A stretch of DNA of 64,000 nucleotides from Nothopassalora personata (taxonomy: Eukaryota; Ascomycota; Dothideomycetes; Mycosphaerellales; Mycosphaerellaceae). The stretch is taken from positions 4,030,001 through 4,094,000 of the forward strand of contig CM066287.1 of assembly GCA_033816765.1 (NCBI GenBank), given 5' to 3'. The position numbers and the translations under genes are program-made. Every line of letters begins with the position of its first letter. The stretch's first letter is position 1. The notes under the pieces were generated by a model. The model was not told the DNA's origin. It saw nothing but the letters and a program-made list of their open reading frames with translations, and did not search any database. This document shows, piece by piece, positions 32,338 to 43,531 of this stretch.

Positions 32338-33150
32338 GCCTGGCGGTGATGCGGTCGCGTTTGCGACGCTCGGCTACAACATGCGCCCGTTGCAAAGTGA
32401 ATGCAGCAGCGTGAGTATGCGGGGCAGGCGGTAGTGGTGCGTGACGACGTGAGAGCAAGGCTCCCAATCGCGTAGCCTCTCTGCAGTCACGGGACGCAGT
32501 GCGCTGCGGCCCTACGCGACACGCTGCTGGTGCCGAGGGGGTGATGTTTGCGAGGCGGCGAGGCGGCGGCGACGGCGGTACCGGCGAGACAGCGTGCGCA
32601 CCGTCCCCGTCGTTGTGGGTGTGGTGTCGTTATCCAAGATGGGGATGCTGGCGTCCGGCGAGGATGGCTTGTGAGCAGCGGGAGAGCAGCTGCCTGCGCG
32701 TGTGGGTGTGCGGTGTCTCGCTACTGTAGCACGAGACGAGGCCGTCTGGATTGGATAGCTGGGAGCGTGCTAATGAAATGCAGCTATATTTAGAGCCTCA
32801 CAGAAGCCTCCTCGTTAGTTGCAGCAGCAGCAGCAGAACAACACCGCAACATCACCATCGAGACATGACTGCTGCTGCAGGAGGTCGCAGAATACACAGT
32901 CATGCATGATACCTGGTCAAGGAGCGCCAATAGTGTGGCCGAGCCGTATCCTCCATATACACCCCACGGGCCCTCCCGCCCTTGTTTCATTGCTCGAGCT
33001 TCGACAGAGCTTGCATGTAACGCCGCAGACACATGTACATGTCATAAAGATAGTGCCTTCGCTTCTCGACATCATACCGCATCTCCGAAACGCACTTGAA
33101 CGCATTCTTCCACTCACTGCTACCACACTTTGGGCACGCACTAACCCACC
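32338..33150. other. Divergent promoter region of RhoGAP and TIM9
   Basis: 813 bp, GC-rich near the RhoGAP gene (GGCGAGGCGGCGGCGACGG, about 32,555) with a short CAG run (about 32,820-32,840). No gene recognised. Confidence 0.45.
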
Positions 33151-33545
33151 ATGAGCGGCATGGATATGTCAGTCATGACCCGCGCGGATAACTGCGAGAA
33201 CCGTATCTAACATCCCGTTAGGCTGAACGCCGCTGAGCAGCGCGAGCTGCAAGGTCGCATGGAGAGGAAGCAGATGAAGGATTTCATGAGTGTATGCATC
33301 GGTCCAGTCGCGCCACTCGCCCACATCAAAAATCTGATGCTTTACAGATGTACTCGAATCTCGTCCAACGATGCTTCAACGACTGTGTCAGCGACTTCAC
33401 ATCGAAGAGCCTGCTTGGCAAAGAGGAGCAATGTGTCATGCGATGCGTCGACAAGTTCTTGAAGAGCTCCGAGCGGTTAGGAGAGAGGTTCCAAGAGCAA
33501 AATGCGCAGATGGCACAACAAGGCGGCATGGGCTTGGGCAGGTAG
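33151..33545 (+). CDS. TIM9: Mitochondrial import chaperone TIM9
   Basis: Three exons: 33151-33167 (only 17 nt), 33222-33291, 33348-33545; 94 residues. Intron 1 (GTCAGT...TCTAAC...TTAG) and intron 2 (GTATGC...CAG) restore the usual sequence [10 protein letters not shown] and [14 protein letters not shown]. The twin C-x3-C motifs (C-F-N-D-C and C-V-M-R-C) define small Tim proteins, and the rest matches Tim9 rather than Tim10. Tim9 forms a hexamer with Tim10 in the intermembrane space and escorts carrier proteins to TIM22. Length is normal. Confidence 0.95.
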
Positions 33546-33712
33546 AATTCCCACAGAACGAGCGGGTCACCACATGTACAAAATGACACGATAACCGGTC
33601 GGGACAAGTTTTGCAATCGCATGGCGTTGGGTGCTGATGCAGCTGGATGGCTTGAAGGTGTAGACTTCTCTGCTCTCTACATGTGCTGAGCAGAGCATGA
33701 TCAAGCAGATCA

Positions 33713-34686
33713 TCAGTCTTTAGGTAGCAAGCCTCGAAGGCTCAGGTCGTAGACAACATCCTCGACTTCTTTGACCCTGTACTTGATGCCATCGCTGCGC
33801 TTGCGAAGACTGTCATTCTTCAAGTTCAGGATCTGGAAGCCAGCGTGAACATCCTTGATGAATTGGCTGATCTGCAGTGGTCGACGATAGTCGCCGAGGG
33901 TGACGGAATTGCGTGCAAGACGTGCGAGCTCATCGAGAAGCGTGATGAGCGAGAGCAGATACTCCTCAATGGTGAGGTGGAAGGCGTCGCGGTCTTTGAG
34001 GTTGACAGGGACTGCATTTCCATTAATATGCTGTACCTTCATGGCATGACATGAGGTACCTACTGTTCAGGATCTGGCCCACTTCCTCGATGGTGAGAAG
34101 TTTGCCGGTCTCGTTCTTGCCAAGGCCTCCTAGCCAGCCGCATAGTAGAGTGGTGAAGCACTGTAATTTTGTGAGCGCGGCACACGATATGGGACCATAT
34201 AGTCTCTGGCCTACCACACTCTCCATCTGCCGTGACCAAGCATAGTTGAAGCGGTAGTATGGGTGCTGAGATGCTATCGCGGACAGCTGTTGAATCGTCT
34301 GCACTTCGCCGACAATGTTGTTCTGAGCGGCCGTGACCACGCTGAGTACTAGTGTGGCGTCAGAGAAGGTGATCTTGACATATATTGAGCGGATTCGTAC
34401 TGTTGTTGGTTGCAGTGGAATGTGCTCGCGACAGGATTGACTGTGTCGCACGATCTGAAAATGATCAACACGTATTGTACTCGATAGCATCAGCTGCATA
34501 CTCTACCTTGCTTTTCGAGGTTCTGAACGATATCGCGCAGAGCCTGCGCCATCAGTCAACCACTAGACATGTCATGTATCTGATTCGCGTGCATACGTCT
34601 TTCACCGCGGAGTCTTCATCGATCTTCTGCTGCAGATCTTCGAAGATGCCCGGCTGTATGACGCCGGCGCTTGCACCCATCGCCAT
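33713..34686 (-). CDS. Translin family single-strand nucleic-acid binding protein
   Basis: Six short exons, approximately 34686-34597, 34543-34507, 34454-34401, 34348-34216, 34160-34064 and 34011-33713, giving about 236 residues; each junction was chosen by phase and GT..AG. The N-terminal helices carry I-F-E-D-L-Q-Q-K-I-D-E-D, the centre has Y-Y-R-F-N-Y-A-W-S (conserved Y-Y-R-F-x3-W), and the last exon has N-S-V-T-L-G-D-Y-R-R-P, N-L-K-N-D-S-L-R-K-R-S-D-G-I-K-Y and E-V-V-Y-D-L-S-L-R-G, which are diagnostic of translin (TSN). Translin with TRAX forms the C3PO ribonuclease complex acting on small RNAs and tRNA fragments. Five introns in 1 kb is high for this locus. Convergent with TIM9. Confidence 0.93.
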
Positions 34687-35601
34687 GTTGACTGCCGGAG
34701 TTGGGAATTATGTTTTTGTTTTGACGGAAAAAAAGATGAGGCGTGGAAGAACCCGCGGCTTCATGGAGTGAACATTAAGTACAAACACGACCGCAAACAC
34801 CGGCCCGAAGACCACATGCACGCTCTTCTCCGAGACTCCAATGTCTATACGATGGAGGTACGATGAAAAGTATAGCGTCAGCCAGCGGCAGTGGAAGGCC
34901 GGCGACACAGTATCAACGGCTTGTAGCAAGCTGCAAGACCTGATGATACAGTTTGCAAAAATTGAGGGTAAGGACAAGCCTTATGGTATAAGAGAGGTTT
35001 TACCCTTCTTGAGAACAGATACTACACATTGATCAAAGCCTGAAAGGCAAAGCGTGCTGAAGGAAGAAAAGGACTCTACTCAAGCGTAGCAGGAAGCTCT
35101 CTATATAGGCGAAGCCAAGCAGGCAGCAGAGAGTCCTCAGTTGAGTCATGATAATGGCACAGTCATATCGGTCAGCCGCCCGGCCCACCCGTCCCCTACG
35201 GGCTCGATCAACCCGGCTTATTCCACTTCGAACATTCACATAACGTCCTGCAACTTTGTGCGCTTCAGCATTGCGCGTCCTCAGGGAACTCGGGCATATC
35301 CGAAAGAAAGCCAGGGATCTCAGCGGTGGGTAGCTGGTGGCTCCGCCTGGTGGCTCCGCTCCTTGTTTGCGCTCGAGAAACCTGCCTGAAGCCAGTGGCA
35401 AGCAGGCGCCGTACTACATCAGGCGTAGGTCCACAATATGAAGTAGTGCATAACACTTCCGTGGCTAGGTAGAAGCAATGAATCAAGGGCCTTAGCAGAA
35501 AGCCTCGAACTTCCGAGCATACGCAAAGTGAGGCCGAGACATGTTCCCCTGGCCCATCGCTGGAATCCACATGTATATCATACTCAGCAGATCGACTGAA
35601 T
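34687..35601. other. Intergenic, no gene recognised
   Basis: 915 bp including the translin promoter. A 63-codon plus-strand ORF (34841-35032) and a 122-codon minus-strand ORF (35401-35033) have no recognisable motif. Confidence 0.5.
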
Positions 35602-36386
35602 TCAGCTCATCTTCATCTTGCTACCCTTGAGCAATCCACCAACGACCTTGCCAACCACTGCGCCAGCGTACAGACCGCATATGATCGTGACAGGCCATTT
35701 TTGCCATTCTCTGTCCCAATCCAGCGGTATCGGAATAGCTCCTATCCATGCTCCAACGCAGGCGCCCAACGCCATGCCATAGACCTCATCAACGGGTTGT
35801 TGGAGACTGACAAGTCTTGTCCATGTCGTCAACCCAAGACCATGAACGTAGAACAAGTTAGGTGTCGTGAGCAAGGCCAGGTGGACTGCCAGGAGCAGGG
35901 TATGCAGATGGTGCGAGACCAGAGGTGCGCCGAAAAGGATTACTATTATGTAGAGGAGAGGTGCCGAGAGCACGAAGGTGAGGATGAAGGAGAGGAATGC
36001 GGGCTAGAAGACAAATTGTCAGCTCTCCTGTCCATGATTACCTTCCACATATGGAAACGTACCACAACCTTGGCCCAGACGTCCTGAGCTGGCTTGCCAG
36101 TCTTTGCCTTCTGACCTGGTTTCGACTTGGGCGTTGGTGTTTGTCCGCTAGAAGGCAGACAGAGGACACAGTAGAGAGCCTGAAGCAGTGCAACTGTCGG
36201 CGCGAGACCGAGGAGAGTGTTGACAGGATCCTGCACTAAGCTCTTGAATGTGAGAGGAATCAGAGACAGCAGAAGGACGGGATGCAGATTGGCGTAGAGT
36301 AATGAGGCCTGGCTGTGGAGGAGATCAACGGGCTTGCCAGGCTTGGCTGCCTCTACAGGCTTCGCATTGACGGCTGGCGAGCTCAT
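35602..36386 (-). CDS. GPI11: GPI11/PIG-F, GPI-anchor ethanolamine phosphate transferase partner
   Basis: Two exons, 36386-36063 and 36003-35602, 241 residues. Intron phase 0 joins A-K-V-V to P-A-F-L-S-F. There are six hydrophobic segments, a Lys-rich loop in the middle (P-K-S-K-P-G-Q-K-A-K, about 85-95), and the PIG-F C-terminal block: F-G-A-P-L, Y-G-M-A-L-G-A-C-V-G-A-W-I-G-A-I-P-I-P-L-D-W-D-R-E-W-Q-K-W-P, followed by a last membrane span and K-M-K-M-S at the end. It stabilises the Gpi7/Gpi13 transferases that add ethanolamine phosphate to the GPI glycan in the ER. Confidence 0.93.
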
Positions 36387-37187
36387 GCTCTGGTCGCTGT
36401 GAAGAGTGCTGACAATGCTGTGTCAGAATTGATGTCCAGGCACTGGCAGGCAGACGCGGCCGCGTCGAGAGATGCAGGCGTCTTCGGCAAGTGCGGCAAT
36501 GCGCGTCACCCCGCATGACCTATAGTACGTACTGTATGGTCAAGTCCTACACTCTGTGAGCCTTCAGCTTCGATCGTAATCCGCTCTATTCCTTCTTGTG
36601 GCCACCGGGAGGTCTGACGGAGCCTGTTGAACACTACTACTGGTTGTGTCTCAAGGCCTTGACGGTACTGTAAAAAACGCGCGCACTATCAGACCCTACA
36701 ACACCGTGGTCTGCAATGAATATTGTGGACAAAGAGGCGAATCAGATCCTGAGAACCCGGTTGGGTGTGCGTACTGTAGCGATCGGTGGTAGACTATGCA
36801 GTCGTCAATATTAAGTGGCTAACCTGCAATACTAAATGGATGACCCATTATAGACTCACTGTCAGACAGGTTCCGCCTCTAACGCACAAACTTGACCTTC
36901 CAAAGCGACAGCGCACCCCATCTTTTGCGTCCTAAACACCTACGGTACTGCCAAGGCATAGGCCCTCCTTTCGGGCGGGCGCGAGGGGTTAAGGGGAAGC
37001 ATCGTAAGCCCGGACAATCAGAAGGCACAGCTGCCGACAGCACTGCTCCAGACATGACTGCCGTGCTGCAGCATGTGGGGTCCAGAATATCCGCTGACGG
37101 GGATGACGATGATTATATATTCTGAAATTGCCTTCGCCCTCGGTCACTATCACCATAGAACCTTCAACAAGACTTCGCTTGACTACC
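36387..37187. promoter_or_regulatory. Divergent promoter of GPI11 and the VOC dioxygenase
   Basis: Two AGGGG cores (36984-36988 and 36993-36997), the stress-response-element consensus of fungi, lie about 195 bp upstream of the dioxygenase start. A TATATAT box lies at 37113-37119, about 70 bp upstream. Whether they act on the dioxygenase is inference. No gene is seen in the interval. Confidence 0.4.
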
Positions 37188-38389
37188 ATGGCTGACACCC
37201 AATGGACACCACCTACTGGCAACTCTTCTCAATTTGGCAAAGACAGACCAGTCACCATCACAACAAATCAAGACAACTCCATAGAGGTCAAGTTTAACCA
37301 CGGCGCAACCATCCCAGATATAGAAGCCATAGGGCTCAACTCCGAGCCACTGCAGTCATGGCAGCAACGCCACAACATCGACACTTCCAAGCAAGTCAAG
37401 CTAGTAAAGCTAGCTCACATGCGATACCAACACCCTGACCTACAGCTCATCACCAAGTTCCTCAAAGACTTCGGCATGCACATCGTCAAGTCCACCGAGG
37501 AGCAAATCTGGTTTGGAGGCTACGGCACCGATCAATACGTGTACTACGCCCAGAAGGGCGAGAAGAAATTCCTCGGCGGTACATTCGAAGTGGAATCCAT
37601 GGCCGAGCTGGAGAAAGCAGCCAAGCTTCCCGGTGCCGGTCAGATCAACGAAATGACCGAAGCCCCAGGCGGCGGCCATATCCTCACGCTCCACGACCCA
37701 GAAGGATTCCCCATCAACCTAATCTACGGCCAAACCCCAGTCCCCAAAGGCGACCTGCCGGACAAAGTCGTCTACAACTACGAAGGCGACGACAAGCCGC
37801 GAGTCAGAAAGTTCAATCGCTTCTCGCCCGGTCCAGCGGCAGTCCACAAGCTCGGTCATTATGGCCTTTGCGTCCAGGACTTTCCAACCATGCTTGTTTG
37901 GTACACGAAGAACTTCAACTTCGCCCCAACAGACTTCCTCTACGTACCCACTGGCGACGGCAAGACCAAGGATGTGTCGGTCTTTACTCACATTGATCGT
38001 GGAGACGATCCGGTCGATCATCATTCCTTGTTCTTGTCTACAAGCCCAACCTCGCATGTCCATCATGCTTCGTTTGAGGTCCATGACTACGATACGCAGC
38101 AGCTTGGCCACCAATGGCTGGCCCAGCAAGGCTATACCTCCGTCTGGGGCATTGGACGACACATTTTGGGTTCTCAGGTAAGCATCATGTACTTTCGATG
38201 ACTCTCGCTTTTCGTGGCTAACAAACCTGCAAGATTTTCGATTACTGGTGGGACACGACAGGTAACATGATTGAGCATTATGCCGACGGCGACCTCGTCA
38301 ATAAAGACACGCCTGTGGGTTGGGGACTCGCAGGCCATGAGGCTCTGGCGGTCTGGGGACCCGAGGTGCCATCATGGTTCTTGAATTAG
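37188..38389 (+). CDS. Extradiol dioxygenase-like protein of the VOC (glyoxalase) superfamily
   Basis: Exons 37188-38177 and 38234-38389, 381 residues. I take the ATG at 37188 (ACTACCATGG, good context) over the in-frame 37128. Two vicinal-oxygen-chelate modules are visible: the first about residues 70-185 (L-A-H-M-R-Y-Q-H-P-D, ending H-D-P-E-G-F-P-I-N-L-I), the second about 215-365 with the metal ligands expected of type I extradiol enzymes: His in K-L-G-H-Y-G-L-C-V, His in H-H-A-S-F-E-V-H-D and Glu in N-M-I-E-H-Y. This matches fungal proteins annotated as catechol 2,3-dioxygenase or metapyrocatechase-like. It probably cleaves a catecholic ring using Fe(II) and O2; the substrate is unknown. 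Confidence 0.88.
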
Positions 38390-38603
38390 CTGAATGGATA
38401 TCATGTGGTGAAGTTTGATCACAAAATGTTTGCAGTATTGCCACTGGTTGACCCGTGCCTTCTACCATAACCGAGGGGCCACAAACTCCGACCAAGCTCT
38501 ATGCTATGCATCCTGACAAAGTCGCAAGGTGGACCGATGTTGAAGCTACTTCTTTCGACCGCAAGACTCTGTGTGTGCGTTACACTCGCAATCGACGGCT
38601 CTT

Positions 38604-39842
38604 CTATGCCCTATCCTGTCTACGCCTGAGGTTACGTGTCCGCTTCATCAGCTTCTTGTACTTGTGCTTCTTCATCTTCAGTTTGCGCTGTCTCTTCACG
38701 GAGATGAGCAACATCTTCGCCCTTCGGGCACTGGGTGCTCGTCGAATGAAGCGGTGCGTGCTTGGCTTGTCCTGCATCTTCTGCTGTTGTCGCAGCTGGT
38801 ATGCTCGCGTTCGCTCGTCCATGCGCTCGCGGAAAGGATATCTCGATGTGCTTGTAGACTCTCCAATGGTGGCTTGGTCGAGAGCGCTGGGGATGCGGGT
38901 GATGGGAGAAAATGAGCCAGTATATGTACGCTCCCCAGACGCGCTCGTGACCTCCGTGAGGATGAAAGTCGTCTCGTAGCTCCTTTGCCTCGGCTTAGAT
39001 GCCTTCCTTTTCGGGGATGCCTTCAAATCCTGCGGAAATGGCTGAGGTGGTGGAGGCGCCTGGAAGGGCTTAAATGCTGCAATCTGCTCATCCAAGCTCT
39101 TAAGTCGCGGTGCGCCATCGAGATGTTTAACTCCGTCTTGGTTACTTGGACTCTCCTGAATGACCTCCCATCGTACGTTCTCGTCTTGTAGCTCCTTTGC
39201 ACTGCCATCGAGGTTGTCGAAGAGACTGCCGAGTGCGTATACGACATCTTCAGGCCGCCGTTCGGCCGAATTGCCATTCTCCCATGGATCGACCTCTTTG
39301 CGCGACTCGAATATGCTCGAGAAGACTTCTGAGCTCGCTACGGGCGGTACAGTGGTGTAAAGGGACAGCGGTCTGTGGAGGGCGAAGAAGGAAGACAAGG
39401 AAACATCTGAACGTGGATTAGCCAAACTAACATGACTTTCCATGATCGTTGTATACTTACCAGTCTTCTCGAGATGCTGCGTACTAGGAACGGAAGGCAG
39501 GCCCGCAAACCGGTTCTCGACCTTGTCCTCGACCGCTGCTCGTGGGGATCGCTTCGTCCGGCTTATTCTCTTGGGACTTCTCTGTTGCGATGTCGGCTCT
39601 GCAATAGGAGCCTTCTCATCAGGCCCGCTCGAGGCCTTGGTGGCGGGCGCAGGCTTAGCACCGCTGGGACTGTTTTCTGGCGGACACGACGCTTTGCTGC
39701 TGGAGTGTCTCCGTTCATGCGGTCGAGGGACGGCTATGCACGCCGAGGTTCGCTGGGCGGCAGCGGCGGCGGAGGAGGCGGTCGCGATGTGCGCATTGCA
39801 CGTTGCGCGCTGAGCCACGCGGGTGAGCTTCGTTGAGAACAT
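38604..39842 (-). CDS. COX24: Mitochondrial small-subunit ribosomal protein mS38 (COX24/AURKAIP1 domain)
   Basis: I start at 39842 (MFSTKLTRVAQRATC), where a basic, hydroxylated mitochondrial presequence begins. The frame is open further upstream to 40028, but that part lacks targeting character. About 412 residues. Almost the whole protein is variable and Ser/Pro-rich. The diagnostic part is the extreme C-terminus, a dense basic helix (V-K-R-Q-R-K-L-K-M-K-K-H-K-Y-K-K-L-x-K-R-T-R), which is the AURKAIP1/COX24 domain that binds mitochondrial small-subunit rRNA. In yeast COX24/QRI5 is needed for COX1 mRNA processing and translation. Divergent from the peroxiredoxin-like gene. Confidence 0.88.
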   Translation of the reverse strand: MFSTKLTRVAQRATCNAHIATASSAAAAAQRTSACIAVPRPHERRHSSSKASCPPENSPSGAKPAPATKASSGPDEKAPIAEPTSQQRSPKRISRTKRSPRAAVEDKVENRFAGLPSVPSTQHLEKTGKYTTIMESHVSLANPRSDVSLSSFFALHRPLSLYTTVPPVASSEVFSSIFESRKEVDPWENGNSAERRPEDVVYALGSLFDNLDGSAKELQDENVRWEVIQESPSNQDGVKHLDGAPRLKSLDEQIAAFKPFQAPPPPQPFPQDLKASPKRKASKPRQRSYETTFILTEVTSASGERTYTGSFSPITRIPSALDQATIGESTSTSRYPFRERMDERTRAYQLRQQQKMQDKPSTHRFIRRAPSARRAKMLLISVKRQRKLKMKKHKYKKLMKRTRNLRRRQDRA

Positions 39843-40301
39843 GACCGACGCCCCTCCAGGAGACTGTGATCGGTAGGCGAACTGTGTTGGATGGGCGGTA
39901 GGCCAGTGTATGGCCGATGTAGGTGACAGCGAGCGCAGGAGCTGCCGTGACACCAAACCAAAGGCGGCTGAACGTCTCGGCGATCGGATCGGCTCACATT
40001 CAAAGGGCATCTCATCACATGCTTCCACAGCAGCTACTGACCAGGATGCATACAGATCTCTCCATTCTTGTCTTGGTGGCTGTGTACCACTCTCACGTCA
40101 GAGATCAAGTATTCGAGCATCTCTGCCGTATACATGTGACATTCGTTCGCGAGTACATGTCAGCGTTGATCTTCGACCCTGTTTCCGAGCAAAGCGAAGC
40201 ACATTACGAGGAAAGTACATCCTTCTCCTCTCGTGTTCTCCCTTCTCATCGCCAAGACATCAAAAGTATCATCCCTTGATCTATAGAGGACGGGAGCAAC
40301 A
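39843..40301. promoter_or_regulatory. Shared divergent promoter region
   Basis: 459 bp between the mS38 start (minus) and the peroxiredoxin-like gene (plus). No named motif is recognised. Confidence 0.35.
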
Positions 40302-41040
40302 ATGGGCGCAACCAACGGCAACGTCAACAGCTCCGAGAAAGCAGCCTGGACCCGCCAGCATCCAGAACCAAAAACGCTGCAAGAAGCAGGCGAGCTCAAG
40401 ATCAAAGATGAAACTGGCAGAGACATCCCCCTCAAATCCCTCTACACCAACAGCGACCCGAACTCCCGCCAGTTGATCATCTTCATTCGCCACTTCCTCT
40501 GCGGCAGCTGCGAAGAATACGTCCGCGCGCTAAACAAAGATCTCCCACCATCCGTCCTCTCCTCCGCAGGCGTCACCTTGACCCTCATCGGCTGCGGCGA
40601 CCCCAAATGCATTCCTGACTACAAGAAACGTACCAACTGTGCGCACGAGATGTACGCAGACCCGACCCGGCAAATTTACCAGAAGCTTGGAATGGTGTCG
40701 AACCTGAAGAGGAGCGCTCAGAAGCCGCAGTATCTGACCAAGGGGCTTGGAAGCATTGTCTTCAGCTCGTTTGTCAATGCTCTCAAGTCTCCCTCCAACG
40801 CTCTTGGTGCTGGACCTCCTTCTCAGAATGGTATGCGCAACTGTGTGCTTGCACGAAATGGCGCGGGCAGAATCTGTTGTGCCACAACGTGCTCTAGTGG
40901 TTACGGTGGTAATCTTATGCTGACTATCGATAGGTGGCGAATGGCTTTTCAAGAATGGTGAGTTGCAGTGGTGCCACAGAATGGAAGATACCACAGGACA
41001 CACCGAGACCACCGAGTTGAAAAAAGTGCTAGGCGTCTAA
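40302..41040 (+). CDS. Peroxiredoxin-like thioredoxin-fold protein (AAED1/PRXL2 type)
   Basis: Exons 40302-40830 and 40934-41040, 211 residues, intron in phase 1 inside G-G. The AhpC/TSA-antioxidant-like fold is indicated by I-I-F-I-R-H-F-L-C-G-S-C-E-E-Y, a C-x2-C active-site-like motif on the first helix, and by T-L-I-G-C-G-D, Y-A-D-P-T-R-Q-I-Y-Q-K-L-G and a C-terminal E-W-L-F-K-N-G strand. The C-G-S-C pair is typical of the AAED1/FAM213 group rather than classical peroxiredoxins. A redox role is likely from family knowledge; the partner is unknown. Converges on ARP2. Confidence 0.87.
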
Positions 41041-41396
41041 CGAGGGTCGCACTGGGCTGTCGAGGGGAAAGTGAGATGTCTGCTTACTTGGCTTCATGCT
41101 GCGACCACTGAAACCCTGTTAATGAATTAATATCGCTTGGCTTCTTGCACGCGTAATCGCCAGCTCTTGCGCATCGAGCGGCTTGCCACTGATCTAGGTC
41201 TGCCTCAAGCAGAGACGCTGTCCATAGAGCTTTCGTCTTCTACGCACGTCAGATGCTGCTCTCCTGCACGGACCTCAGTACGCGCGGCACAAGCCACTGC
41301 CTCTTGTGGCAGCCATCTGATCTGGTCTTAAATCCAGTGTACCTTCTCACTTCGACATTTGTGCAACAGTAGCACATTGCAGTGTTAATGTTCACA
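41041..41396. other. Convergent 3' intergenic
   Basis: 356 bp between stop codons of the peroxiredoxin-like gene and ARP2; nothing recognised beyond 3' UTR space. Confidence 0.5.
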
Positions 41397-42737
41397 TCAC
41401 CGCTCGCCGAGCTTCTTCAATGCTTGTGAGCCTTGCTCTTCCCACTCCTGCTTCGACACCCACATGCCCTCCTTGTCGGCCATTATATTTGCGAGGACAG
41501 CACCTCCAAGGAATACCATGTGCCTTCTTCGAGGTGGGTCCTCAATTCGTACCTTGAACTTGTTGAGTCGCTCAGGGTTCCCACCCAGCACTTTCGTAAG
41601 CCACAATTGCTTGATCTCCTTCTCCATACGCGACGGTAGTCCTGGGTACATACTGCTGCCGCCGGAAAGAACGATCGCCTTGTATAGAGATGATCTGATG
41701 TCGACATCCGCTGCCTGGATGGTGTTGAACAGGAATTCGGCAATGCCAGGTTGCTCGACGTCGACAAGATGTGGTTGGAAGAGACACTCTGGAGCTTCGA
41801 ACCGCTCGCTTCCCACCCTGATGACACGACCGTCGGGCAGTGTATACGATTCGACCAGTACCGTGGTGTCTTCGCTCAATCGCTGGTCAAGGGCGAGGTC
41901 GTAGGAAACGTAGCAAAGCTTCTCCTTGATCGCGCGCACAGTTTCGAAGTCGGCTGTTCGGTTGAGTGCATAACCTCTTCGGAGTAGTAGGGAGATCAAA
42001 TTCCGGGTGACGTCTCGACCAGCAACATCCAGCCTTCGTGTCAGATGATTGAGGACCGTGCTCTCGTAGACTGGCACGATGTGGGTGACACCGTCGCCCG
42101 AGTCGACGACTACACCTGAGGACAGACCTTGAGCATAGAGGGCCAGCACCGCCTGAATGGCCACATACACTCCCCCAAAATTGTAGCGCTCAAACATGAC
42201 TTCGCACATCTGTTCGCGGTTCTTCAGAGGGTTCATCGGTGGTTCCGTTAACAGAATCTTGCGGCCAGCCGGATCTATGCGCATCTTCTCAAAGAAAGTG
42301 TAGTCCCAAAGGTGCTGCATGTCTTCCCAGCGTTTGACTATGCCATTCTCCATCTGTTGGACAGTCGGTCAGTCACCCGGCCACTCCACATGTGCTTCCT
42401 TGAGCGCATACCGGGTACGTTATCTGCAGCATCGATCTTGCTGCTGCTGCCTCATCACCACACATGATGTCCTTCAGTTGTATGTCTCCTGGTGCCTGCT
42501 CTTCGGTTCGCAAGATCGGCCGGCCAACGATGGATGGGTATTGGTGATCGGGAAAGTTCTGTTCGTACGTTCGGGTCAGAGCTGGATATATCACAACTAG
42601 ATCGTGTGGGCTAGGCTCACTTGACCAGCGTAACCGGCTTTGAGGAAACCGGTACCTCCATCGAGTACTGCCAGCGACATCAGCAAGCTTCAGTAGCAGC
42701 GGTCTAGACATTGCATACCAATTGGCGCTTCCGCCAT
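41397..42737 (-). CDS. ARP2: Actin-related protein 2 (Arp2/3 complex)
   Basis: Four exons: 42737-42719 (19 nt), 42667-42621, 42558-42412, 42353-41397; 389 residues, matching Arp2 length. The tiny first exon gives [14 protein letters not shown], the actin-fold phosphate-1 loop, and exon 3 supplies [14 protein letters not shown]. Exon 4 has [26 protein letters not shown] (phosphate-2), and [11 protein letters not shown] (adenosine loop). Arp2 with Arp3 nucleates branched actin filaments for endocytosis and polar growth. All introns are 50-62 nt. Confidence 0.96.
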
Positions 42738-43531
42738 ATTAGCACAGCTTTACCAGGAATCTGATTCGCGTGGGCGACTAGGCTACGTTTGCGCGTTCGA
42801 AGGCTGGCTGTATATAGCGGTCGGTAGTGAAGTCGAGCTCGGTTTGAGTGTTGCCTTCGATGAGATGTCAAGAGGTGACAGCGGAACCAGCCCCACGTAG
42901 TGCCCGCCAAGCACTCGACACGACTGCGCCTTCAAAAGGCTCTTTTCCGTACGACATCGACTTTCACAGCATCAGTCCTTGCGATCTCGCGTAGAGACAA
43001 CAAGTCAATCGTAAAACGTGGATCTCGACATCAAGAAAAACATTATATACAAGGTGCAATGCCTCATCACTTGCTAGCAGTTCCGCTTGGATCGTCAGAT
43101 AGGCAGGTCCATTTCGGCCTAAGACTTGCTCTTCAGCCTCTCTTCGGTCGCATGATCACCAATAAGTCGCTTGGAAGATCCGCAGAGCATATAAACATCG
43201 CTGACGATCGGTATTGCAGTACGTGTCAAGCGAGAGAAACCCCCTCCCTAGCCTCTGCAACGAGACAGCACACTTTCGAACGACCCGCAGGCAATAAAAC
43301 ATACACGAAATGGAACCAGGTCGAAGTGTTTGCTCAGCACCGACCCGCAGCGCAACTCCCAAGACGATTTTGACCAAATGCTGACGTCAATGCAGATTCG
43401 CTGGAGTGCCGTCGAGGACAGTGTTCTCTCTCCCGATAAGTCATGCTTAAGCGATATCATGTACAGCTGCGTTGATCGTTGTGAGTCGTGCTACTGCACG
43501 TCACATGGCCGAAGATGATGCTGGTTCATGC
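42738..43531. other. Intergenic, no gene recognised
   Basis: 794 bp holding the ARP2 promoter and the 3' flank of the SUN gene. A 157-codon plus ORF (42900-43373) has no motif and biased composition, so it is not called. Confidence 0.5.

Noticed and set aside
39843..40028. N-terminal extension of the mS38 frame
   Set aside because: In-frame but acidic at the start and without targeting character; the ATG at 39842 begins a typical mitochondrial presequence.
42900..43373. 157-codon plus-strand ORF between ARP2 and the SUN gene
   Set aside because: No motif, no splice support, and it occupies the ARP2 promoter.
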